Assembly (NCBI GenBank): GCA_022564455.1
Contig: JADFLK010000197.1
Span: forward strand, 1-5,123
DNA: 5,123 nucleotides
Origin: Bacteroidota bacterium
GTDB lineage: Bacteria; Bacteroidota; Rhodothermia; Rhodothermales; Rubricoccaceae
Direction of reading: 5' to 3'
Shown in pieces: positions 1-5,123 of the stretch. The notes beneath the pieces were generated by a model, which saw nothing but the letters and a program-made list of their open reading frames with translations, had not been told where the DNA came from and did not search any database. The number at the start of each line of letters is the position of its first letter. Within the stretch, counting starts at the first letter, position 1. The position numbers and the translations under genes are program-made.

Positions 1-1000
1 GGAAGGCTACGTACCGGCCATCAGGGCTGACCTCGGGTGAAATATTGATATCGCCCGAGTCCACAGCGCGGGCAAGGACGCGGCGAGCATCCAGTCGGCG
101 CAAGGAGTCGGGAAAGACGCCGTCGTTGTTCTCGATGAGTTCCCGCACGGTCTCGGCCGGCAGTGCGCGGTCGCCAATCAACGGGAGGTAGGTCGATCTC
201 ATGGCCTCCGCCCAATCCACCGAAAGCGAGTCGGGCGTGAGGCCCGTTACCGCCACGATGGCCGAGTCGAGCGGAGTATATAGAGCCTGCTTGAAAAGCC
301 GAGCGACGGCTTCATCGCCATACGTGCCGCCAATGTAGGCCCAGAATGGCTGGCCGTACTGGTATTCGTTGTAGCTGCGGTCGTTGGAGAGTTGATCCAG
401 CGTAGGAAAGGCGTTGCGGAGGACGGCATCGCGCATCCACATCGCGGTCACCGCGTCCCTGCGGCCGACCGACAGGTACTCGGCGAAGCCTTCAATCACC
501 CACAACGGCAGCCGCACGAACTGCTGGAACTTGTTCTCCCGCGTAGCAATGTCGTACTGAAACTGGTGGACGAGTTCGTGGCCCAGCACGTGGTTGGTGG
601 CCTGGTAGTTGGAGGCCATCGGCAGCACCACTCGTTGCTTCAGCCCTTCCGTAACGCCTTGCGTGCCCTCGCCAATGGTGCCGCTTACCACGTTCGTCTG
701 CCGGAAATCAGCGTCGTCCGCGTAGAGAACGATGGTTTTCCTTTCCTCGAACTCGTGTTCCAGAATGGTTGAAAGGCGTTCGTACCAGCGCTCGGCCATC
801 CGGGCCACATCGCGCGCAGCCTGCTCTTCTTCGGGGTAATAGAAGATATCGAAGTGCTCCGTCTCGAGCACCTGGAAGTCGAAATTGTCGTAGCGGACCT
901 TGTTGCGGCCGAAGTACTGGGCCGATGCTGCTTCCGCAAAGAGGAGGGCTACGAGGAGCAGGGCGGCAAGACGGGTGAGCAAGCGTGCGGAGACGGCCAT
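1..1000 (-). CDS. Exported gluzincin-type metallopeptidase with PD40/TolB-like propeller (partial, C-terminus off the left edge)
   Basis: The frame is open from an ATG at 1000-998 to the left edge, giving 333 codons without a stop, so the C-terminus is missing. Residues 1-27 form a signal peptide: basic start, hydrophobic core LAALLLVALLF and a likely cut after Ala-Ser-Ala. The zinc-peptidase motif HELVH is at residues 141-145 (nt 566-580), with His141 and His145 as ligands and Glu142 catalytic. The following WVIEGFAEYL (167-176) supplies Glu170 as the likely third ligand, as in gluzincins and the peptidase MA-like family. A YGQPFWAYIGGTYG stretch (215-228) also suits that family. The last residues, ISPEVSPDGRYVAF (320-333), match the start of a PD40 (WD40-like, TolB-type) propeller blade, so repeats should continue outside the window. 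Related long proteins often end in an outer-membrane or secretion-sorting domain, which cannot be seen here. No Shine-Dalgarno precedes the ATG, which is common in Bacteroidota. Substrate unknown. The family call is firm; the physiological role is not. Confidence 0.88.
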   Translation of the reverse strand, partial: MAVSARLLTRLAALLLVALLFAEAASAQYFGRNKVRYDNFDFQVLETEHFDIFYYPEEEQAARDVARMAERWYERLSTILEHEFEERKTIVLYADDADFRQTNVVSGTIGEGTQGVTEGLKQRVVLPMASNYQATNHVLGHELVHQFQYDIATRENKFQQFVRLPLWVIEGFAEYLSVGRRDAVTAMWMRDAVLRNAFPTLDQLSNDRSYNEYQYGQPFWAYIGGTYGDEAVARLFKQALYTPLDSAIVAVTGLTPDSLSVDWAEAMRSTYLPLIGDRALPAETVRELIENNDGVFPDSLRRLDARRVLARAVDSGDINISPEVSPDGRYVAF

Positions 1001-1311
1001 CAGTTGGGTTGGTTTGGGCGAGCCTGGAGGGTGATTCGTGAGGGGTAGTGTACGAGTGGTAGCCGGAGAAAACGAGGCGGATGTCACGGAGGTCACGCGG
1101 AAGTGCCCTTTGCGTCGCGTTTGTTCGAGCCGCCGGCATCGAATCGCTAACCCATCAACAGGGCAGGAGTTCTGTAGGGTACGCCGGATGACCCCGAATC
1201 GGAGGAGGAAAGTACTGTTCGCAAGGGAATCGTTACACATTTTGGGGCTCCGAGGTAGATCCGCTTCCCGCTAAACTCGTGTAACTTCCAGTTCCCCTTG
1301 AATCGCCTCCC
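1001..1311. other. Divergent intergenic region between the peptidase gene and mrdA
   Basis: This 311-nt stretch separates two divergently transcribed genes and should contain the promoters for both. I found no convincing sigma-70 pair and no match to the Bacteroidota -7 element TAnnTTTG at the right distance from a -33 TTTG on either strand. A 78-codon plus-strand frame at 1038-1274 starts with GTG, is highly basic and resembles no family, so I treat it as chance. The purine run GGAGGAGGAAAG at 1201-1212 looks like a strong ribosome-binding site but has no start codon at a usable distance. In the mrdA frame a TAA at 1282-1284 lies upstream with no alternative start after it, so the leader up to the ATG at 1312 is untranslated in that frame. 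Confidence 0.6.
1079..1096. repeat. Two adjacent 9-bp direct repeats, GGA(T/G)GTCAC
   Basis: GGATGTCAC (1079-1087) is followed immediately by GGAGGTCAC (1088-1096), differing at one position. It lies about 80 nt upstream of the peptidase start and 216 nt upstream of mrdA, in the shared regulatory region. It could be a tandem binding site for a regulator of the peptidase gene, but such a short repeat can arise by chance and no family of regulator is suggested by it. Confidence 0.35.
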
Positions 1312-3183
1312 ATGAAGTTCAAACCTGCCGTTACCAAGGAAGACACGCGGCTCCGCCTGCGCATCTTTTCTGGGCTGGTACTGTTTGTCCTGGCCCTGTT
1401 GTCGCTGCGGCTGGCGCAGATGCAACTGGTGGACCGCGAGCGATACACCGTGGAAGCGGAGGGCAACGCGCTGGTGGAGAAGCTCATCCGCCCTGCACGC
1501 GGATACATCCTCGACCGCAACGGCGAGCTTCTCGTGGACAACGAGACGACGCTTTCGGTTACGGTATCGCCACGCTACTTCGACGAGGCTGACGTGGCGG
1601 AAGTAGCCGAACTGGCCGGGCTGCCCGAATCTGCCGTCAGGCTGAGGTACGAGGAAATCAGAGCCCGGTCGCGGTACCAGACGGATGTGCTGCTGTCGGA
1701 TGTCTCGTTCGCTGCGTTCGCGCGCCTCCAGGAAGCGCAGTATCGGCTGCGTGGGATTGGTTTTGAGGAAGGCCAACGCCGCCGATACCACGGCGAGGCG
1801 CACTTGAGCCACACGCTAGGGTACGTCCGCGAAATCTCCCCCGATCAGCTTGCCGAAATGCAGGAAGAAGGCTATCGGATGGGCGACATGGTGGGCATTA
1901 CGGGTATCGAGCGTGAGTACGAGACGGTGCTTCGAGGTCGGGTTGGCCGCAAGTACGTGCTCGTAAACGTTCATGGGATGGAGGTGCAGCCGTACGAGGA
2001 CGGCGCATACGACGTGCAGCCGGAGTCCGGCTTCGAGCTTCACCTCACCATCGACGCGAAGGTGCAGGCCCTCGCCGAAAGCCTCTTCGTAAACAAGCGC
2101 GGCGGCGCAGTGATGATGGACGTGCGCGACGGCGCCATCATCTCGATGGTCTCCGCGCCCGACTATGACCTTTCCGAATGGCGCGGGCGCCTCTCCCAGG
2201 AGTTCGTCGACTATGTCTACCGCAATCCTGACCGGCCGCTGTTCGTGCGCGCCACGCAGAGCTATCAGCCGCCCGGTTCTTCATGGAAGCCGTTCATGGC
2301 GTTGATGGCGCTGCAGGAAGGGATTCTTACGGAGGAGACGACCCTGTACTGCGGAGGCGGGTATTTGCTGGGAGGCCGTCTGTTCCGGTGCCACGGTGGC
2401 GCGCACGGATCGATATCAGTAGTAACGGCCATCCAGCGGTCGTGCAATACGTTTTTCTTCCGGGTGATGAACGACACGATCAACGGCAAGCGGATGAACC
2501 TGGACACATTTGGTACCTGGGCGCGGCGGTTCGGATTCGGTACCCTCGCTCCCATCGATTTTCCCGAACAGCATCCTGGCCTCATCCCGGACTCCGCCTA
2601 CTACGACAACCTTTACCCGAACGGGTGGGGGCCAGGCTACACGGTAAACCTGGGCATCGGGCAGGGGAATATGGGGGTGACGCCGCTCCAGTTGGCGCGG
2701 TACGCTGCCGTGGTGGCCAACGGCGGCACACTGGTCACGCCCCACCTGGTAAAGGAACAGATTGATCCGGCAACGGGTGAGTTGCGCGAGCCCGTATTCC
2801 GCCGCCAGCGCGACCTGCCCATCGATCCGGAGAACATCGCGATCGTGCAGCGTGGAATGGAACTCGTCGTCGAGGCCGGTACCGCCCGGCGTGCGCAGAT
2901 CCCACAGGCGGGAGACTACCCCGCCATTCGTGTTGCCGGCAAAACCGGTACGTCGGAAAACCCGCGGGGCGCCGACCACTCGGTGTTCATCGCGTACGCC
3001 CCCGCCGAAAACCCTGTGGTTGCCGTGGGCGTGCTGGTGGAAAATGCAGGCTTCGGCTCAACAACGGCCGCGCCGATTGCCAGCCTATTGATCGAACAGT
3101 ATCTGCGGGGCGAGATCATGCGAAGCCAGGTTGTCAGCGCTGTTCGCGCTCGTTCGTCCGCACGCGATAGAGGCGCCGGATGA
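1312..3183 (+). CDS. mrdA: Penicillin-binding protein 2, elongasome peptidoglycan D,D-transpeptidase
   Basis: Class B PBP of 623 residues, close to E. coli PBP2 (633). It cross-links new glycan strands in the periplasm during lateral-wall growth, working with RodA. A short basic cytoplasmic tail (1-17) is followed by one membrane anchor (about 18-36). The pedestal/dimerisation domain follows, with RPARGYILDRNGELL (60-74) and GIEREYETVLRGRVG (198-212), both family signatures. The transpeptidase domain runs from about 260 to 597. Its active-site motifs are complete: SxxK as Ser323-Ser-Trp-Lys326 with nucleophile Ser323, SxN as Ser377-Cys-Asn379, and KTG at 544-546. The GIGQGNMGVTPLQLA block (448-462) and the Cys347/Cys360 pair with GGAHG distinguish PBP2 from the septal PBP3. 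Cys347, Cys360, His365 and Cys378 may bind zinc. The ATG at 1312 is the only possible start after an in-frame TAA at 1282; no Shine-Dalgarno is visible. The basic tail after 600 is variable in the family. Probably co-transcribed with rodA, 35 nt downstream. Confidence 0.97.
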   Translation: MKFKPAVTKEDTRLRLRIFSGLVLFVLALLSLRLAQMQLVDRERYTVEAEGNALVEKLIRPARGYILDRNGELLVDNETTLSVTVSPRYFDEADVAEVAELAGLPESAVRLRYEEIRARSRYQTDVLLSDVSFAAFARLQEAQYRLRGIGFEEGQRRRYHGEAHLSHTLGYVREISPDQLAEMQEEGYRMGDMVGITGIEREYETVLRGRVGRKYVLVNVHGMEVQPYEDGAYDVQPESGFELHLTIDAKVQALAESLFVNKRGGAVMMDVRDGAIISMVSAPDYDLSEWRGRLSQEFVDYVYRNPDRPLFVRATQSYQPPGSSWKPFMALMALQEGILTEETTLYCGGGYLLGGRLFRCHGGAHGSISVVTAIQRSCNTFFFRVMNDTINGKRMNLDTFGTWARRFGFGTLAPIDFPEQHPGLIPDSAYYDNLYPNGWGPGYTVNLGIGQGNMGVTPLQLARYAAVVANGGTLVTPHLVKEQIDPATGELREPVFRRQRDLPIDPENIAIVQRGMELVVEAGTARRAQIPQAGDYPAIRVAGKTGTSENPRGADHSVFIAYAPAENPVVAVGVLVENAGFGSTTAAPIASLLIEQYLRGEIMRSQVVSAVRARSSARDRGAG

Positions 3184-3212
3184 TCCGCATCCCAACCTCA
3201 ATCCACAGGTAG
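3180..3212 (+). other. Ten-codon mini-ORF bridging mrdA and rodA
   Basis: The ATG at 3180-3182 overlaps the mrdA TGA stop (3181-3183) as ATGA, the usual layout for translational coupling. The frame encodes MIRIPTSIHR and ends at TAG 3210-3212, six nucleotides before the rodA ATG and in the same frame as rodA. It could be a coupling element that delivers ribosomes to the rodA start, the remains of an older rodA start cut off by a nonsense change, or chance. A peptide product with its own function is not implied. Confidence 0.25.
3207..3212 (+). promoter_or_regulatory. Weak ribosome-binding site for rodA
   Basis: AGGTAG sits six nucleotides before the ATG at 3219, a suitable spacing, and is the only Shine-Dalgarno-like sequence in the mrdA-rodA gap. 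It includes the TAG that closes the upstream mini-ORF. It supports 3219 as the rodA start. Confidence 0.4.
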
Positions 3213-3218
3213 CCCTCC

Positions 3219-4475
3219 ATGCGCCCCTGGTATAAAAACCTCGACTGGATGACGGTGCTGATCTGGGCATTGTTAGTCTGCGCAGGGCTTACGGCCATCT
3301 ACAGCGCCACGCACGGCCCCGCGCGCGAGTTTCTGCTGCTCTCGGTGCAGCGCAACTTCAACCGGCAGTTGATGTGGTTCGGCGTCTCGGCTGCCGTGAT
3401 GCTGGCGATCATCTTGACGCCCGCACGGTTCGTTTTCAAGATTTCCCCACTGGTTTATGTGATTACAGTTGGGCTGTTGGTTGCCGCACTTTTTTTTGGA
3501 CGCGAGGTGAACGGCGCCAGGAGCTGGCTGTATATCGGGCCGTTCGGCTTGCAGGTGTCCGAGCTGGCGAAGGTCGGCACACTGTTGCTCGTCGCCCGGA
3601 TGCTCTCCGCCAATCCGGCGCGCGAAGGGAAGTGGAGCTACCTCATGCTGGCCGGGGCAACAGTGATGCTGCCGGCTGTACTGATCGTCCTCCAGAACGA
3701 CGCGGGCACCGCCCTCGTCTTCCTCGCGCTTATCCCCATACTGCTTTTTTGGAGCGGCACCGTCCCCCTTTCGTGGATGGCCCTGCTGGTTGCTCCTGTC
3801 GTGGTGGGCTACCTCTACATCGTAAACCCCCTCGTGGCCGGCTTCTTTGCGCTGGTGTTCAGTGTGGGGATGATGTTCGTGATGCGCTCCAAAGCGTTCG
3901 GCGGGGTTGCCGGCCTCTTCTCTTTCGGAACGCTGGTGATGGTCTACATCGCCCTGGATAAAGTCTTGCAACCGCACCAGCAGGCCCGTATCCGGGCCTT
4001 CGCCGATCCCGAGCGTTACCGCCTCACCGAAGGGTTTCACGTCATTCAGGCCAAAGCAGCTATCGGCTCCGGCGGATTCCTGGGGAAGGGTTTCACTCAC
4101 GGAACGCAGACGCAGTTGGCCTACATCCCCGAGCAAAGCACCGACTTTATATTTTGTGTGATTGGAGAGGAATTTGGATTCGTTGGAGCCATGATCATCC
4201 TGGTGCTTTTTGGGATGCTTATTATCCGTGTGGCCACACTGGGGACGGCCGCAGGGTTCGCCTTTCCGCGGCTGTTCGCCGCAGGCGTGACCGGCATCTT
4301 CCTCGTTCACGTCGTCATCAACGTAGGGATGACCATTGGGCTGATGCCTGTGATCGGGATTCCGTTGCCGCTTATTTCGTACGGAGGCTCGGCGCTGCTG
4401 GCCAACACGGCCATGATCGCCATCGCCCTGAACCTCCATGCAAGGCGGGATGAGCTTGGGATTTATACGGGGTAG
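3219..4475 (+). CDS. rodA: RodA, SEDS-family peptidoglycan glycosyltransferase of the elongasome
   Basis: A polytopic inner-membrane protein of 418 residues that polymerises lipid II into glycan strands and works as a complex with PBP2, encoded just upstream. The start WYKNLDW (4-10) followed by the first membrane segment and IYSATH (27-32) is typical of RodA. SEDS signatures appear in order: NGARSWL (98-104), QVSELAK (112-118, usually QPSELxK), QNDAGTA (159-165), RAFADPE (259-265), IQAKAAIGSGGFLGKG (276-291), HGTQTQL (294-300), IPEQSTDFIF (303-312), EEFGFVG (317-323) and ISYGGS (386-391). Asp309 in TDFIF corresponds to the essential periplasmic-loop aspartate of RodA/FtsW, by my motif alignment. 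I count about twelve hydrophobic segments rather than the ten of E. coli RodA (370 residues). The two extra ones lie between the QNDAGT motif and the RAFADPE loop. IYSATH and pairing with mrdA favour RodA over FtsW. Co-transcribed with mrdA; ends 17 nt from a convergent gene. Confidence 0.96.
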   Translation: MRPWYKNLDWMTVLIWALLVCAGLTAIYSATHGPAREFLLLSVQRNFNRQLMWFGVSAAVMLAIILTPARFVFKISPLVYVITVGLLVAALFFGREVNGARSWLYIGPFGLQVSELAKVGTLLLVARMLSANPAREGKWSYLMLAGATVMLPAVLIVLQNDAGTALVFLALIPILLFWSGTVPLSWMALLVAPVVVGYLYIVNPLVAGFFALVFSVGMMFVMRSKAFGGVAGLFSFGTLVMVYIALDKVLQPHQQARIRAFADPERYRLTEGFHVIQAKAAIGSGGFLGKGFTHGTQTQLAYIPEQSTDFIFCVIGEEFGFVGAMIILVLFGMLIIRVATLGTAAGFAFPRLFAAGVTGIFLVHVVINVGMTIGLMPVIGIPLPLISYGGSALLANTAMIAIALNLHARRDELGIYTG

Positions 4476-4492
4476 TGTATTTCTGACGACTC

Positions 4493-4966
4493 CTAGTTAC
4501 CCGGCCCCTGCTCGTACACGGTGCTCCGCCCAGTCGGGTCGCGGAGGATGAGGCGGCGGCCACTCATTGAAAGAGTTCCACTGCCGTCCATGCCGTCGAA
4601 CGAGATGCTGTTTCCTTCGATGATTCCGGTGAAACTCACCCGGCCTGAGCCCTCCCGGCGATCAGCGCCTGTGAGCGTGGAACGCCCGTTGGCTTGGACA
4701 AGCAGCGTCATTTCCATCGTACCCGCCTCAAGGTCGCGTGTGGCCTCGGCATCCTCGAGAACCTGCACGGCATACCACGTACCCAGGATGGAAACGCCAT
4801 TAAGTGTGACGTCGCGGAAACCCGCACGACCTTCTTCGGGAGCATCTGCAACTAGTGCTGGGGCTGGCGTTGTCGGCGGCGCCGCACGGTTGGCAAGTTC
4901 TTGTGTCTGAGAGCAGCCGGTTGCCAAAAGCGCGATAGCCAAGGAGGCAAGTCGGAGGGATCGCAT
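4493..4966 (-). CDS. Small predicted lipoprotein with a lipocalin-like beta-rich domain, function unknown
   Basis: 157 residues from the ATG at 4966-4964. This start gives a clean lipoprotein signal: MRSLR, hydrophobic core, then LLATGC with Cys18 as the lipidated residue. The lipobox has Ala rather than Leu at -3. A longer version from a GTG at 5002 would add 12 residues ahead of the signal and is less likely. Residues about 19-48 are a Pro/Ala-rich, disordered-looking linker. From about 51 the sequence alternates short hydrophobic strands with Gly, Asp and Ser turns. ILGTWYAVQV (60-69) recalls the Gly-x-Trp first strand of lipocalin-like domains. Later strands such as GRVSFTGIIEGNSISFDG fit a small beta-barrel or sandwich. 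I do not recognise the family and assign no ligand. It is transcribed towards rodA, so it is not part of that operon. Location is probably the outer membrane or the periplasmic side of the envelope. Confidence 0.82.
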   Translation of the reverse strand: MRSLRLASLAIALLATGCSQTQELANRAAPPTTPAPALVADAPEEGRAGFRDVTLNGVSILGTWYAVQVLEDAEATRDLEAGTMEMTLLVQANGRSTLTGADRREGSGRVSFTGIIEGNSISFDGMDGSGTLSMSGRRLILRDPTGRSTVYEQGPGN

Positions 4967-4991
4967 GGGGGAAGGGAGTTGGTTCTGCAAG

Positions 4992-5021
4992 GCTATAGAC
5001 ACCTGAAATCCGTAAACGTAA
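4992..5021 (-). promoter_or_regulatory. Weak promoter candidate for the lipoprotein gene
   Basis: Reading the minus strand, TTACGT (5021-5016) and TATAGC (4997-4992) are separated by 18 nt, a partial match to -35 and -10 elements. Transcription would start near 4985, about 20 nt before the ATG at 4966 and downstream of the GTG at 5002, which would favour the ATG start. The match is loose and sigma factors of Bacteroidota often use different elements, so this is only a candidate. Confidence 0.2.
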
Positions 5022-5096
5022 CCTGCCAGGAGCCTTTCGGATTTAGGGGTTCGTAACGAGGCAGACGGGGAATAGAGAACAGTTTTTCGATCTTGT

Positions 5097-5116
5097 GAAG
5101 CTTAAAGTGGAGCTTC
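5097..5116. repeat. Short inverted repeat GAAGCT-N8-AGCTTC
   Basis: A perfect 6-bp stem (5097-5102 with 5111-5116) encloses an 8-nt loop. No T-run follows on either strand, so it is not a classical terminator. The right arm overlaps the GGAG that precedes the possible ATG at 5120. If a gene starts there, the hairpin could hide its ribosome-binding site; otherwise it may be a small operator or chance. Confidence 0.3.
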
Positions 5117-5123
5117 GTAATGA

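Larger units (their letters stand above)
4967..5123. other. Right-edge region upstream of the lipoprotein gene, probably non-coding
   Basis: The GC content is visibly lower than in the flanking genes, as expected for a regulatory region. Two coding possibilities run off the edge and cannot be settled here. On the minus strand a frame is open from the edge to TAG at 4993-4995 (42 codons) and could be the tail of a gene entering from the right. On the plus strand an ATG at 5120 has GGAG at 5109-5112, seven nucleotides upstream, and could begin a divergent gene. I see nothing else in it apart from the promoter candidate and inverted repeat listed separately. Confidence 0.45.

Noticed and set aside
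392..772. 126-codon plus-strand frame opposite the peptidase gene, and the 143-codon minus-strand frame at 708-1139
   Set aside because: Both overlap the frame that encodes the signal peptide and the HELVH/EGFAEY zinc motifs. Neither shows a motif or a plausible protein composition.
1038..1274. 78-codon GTG-started plus-strand frame in the divergent intergenic region
   Set aside because: Very Arg-rich, with no domain and no ribosome-binding site; it does not resemble MreD, which could have been expected upstream of mrdA.
1241..1277. TTTGGG at 1241 and TAAACT at 1272 as a promoter for mrdA
   Set aside because: The spacing of 25 nt is too long for a sigma-70 pair, and the downstream element does not match TAnnTTTG.
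1147..1812. 221-codon minus-strand frame across the intergenic region and the start of mrdA
   Set aside because: It overlaps the clearly conserved N-terminal part of PBP2, has no recognisable motif and is explained by base composition.
3273..4439. 388-codon open frame on the minus strand opposite rodA
   Set aside because: Its translation is uniformly rich in His, Gln, Asp and Gly with no domain, which is the mirror image of a hydrophobic membrane protein in GC-rich DNA. The plus strand carries every RodA motif.
4967..5002. Longer lipoprotein start at a GTG at 5002
   Set aside because: It would place 12 polar residues before the lipoprotein signal and might precede the transcript start. The ATG at 4966 gives a normal signal and lipobox.
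1..5123. CRISPR arrays, tRNA or rRNA genes, insertion sequences, attachment sites and riboswitches
   Set aside because: Reading both strands gave no repeat-spacer pattern, no terminal inverted repeats or transposase motifs, no tRNA-like cloverleaf and no recognisable aptamer core. Genes fill nearly the whole window.

Overview
This is an ordinary chromosomal cell-envelope locus, and I see no new defence, mobile or secretion system in it. The DNA is fairly GC-rich, and Shine-Dalgarno sequences are weak or absent in front of the genes. An exported metallopeptidase fused to a TolB-type propeller, a PBP2/RodA pair and a small lipoprotein with a lipocalin-like look fit a member of the Bacteroidota/Rhodothermota group, such as the Rhodothermales. 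That placement is an inference from gene style, not from a marker gene.

Layout. Positions 1-1000 (minus strand) hold the N-terminal 333 codons of a large exported gluzincin-type peptidase. Its propeller repeats begin just as the gene leaves the window on the left. Positions 1001-1311 are a divergent intergenic region with a short tandem repeat and no promoter I can defend. Positions 1312-3183 (plus strand) encode PBP2 (mrdA), a complete class B transpeptidase. Positions 3219-4475 (plus strand) encode RodA, the SEDS glycosyltransferase partner of PBP2. The 35-nt gap between them contains a ten-codon open frame that overlaps the mrdA stop codon and lies in the rodA frame. Positions 4493-4966 (minus strand) encode a small predicted lipoprotein, convergent with rodA and only 17 nt from it. 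Positions 4967-5123 look mostly non-coding, with a weak promoter candidate and a small inverted repeat at the right edge.

How the genes work together. RodA polymerises lipid II into glycan strands and PBP2 cross-links them; together they form the synthase core of the elongasome that builds the lateral wall of rod-shaped cells. Their order and spacing indicate one transcript. mreB, mreC and mreD are not next to them in this window. The flanking peptidase and lipoprotein face the opposite way, so they belong to other transcription units and only share the envelope location.

Points most worth a second look are a Cys/Cys/His/Cys set in PBP2 that matches the positions of a zinc site described in Acinetobacter PBP2, two apparent extra membrane segments in RodA compared with the E. 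coli protein, and the mini-ORF between mrdA and rodA.
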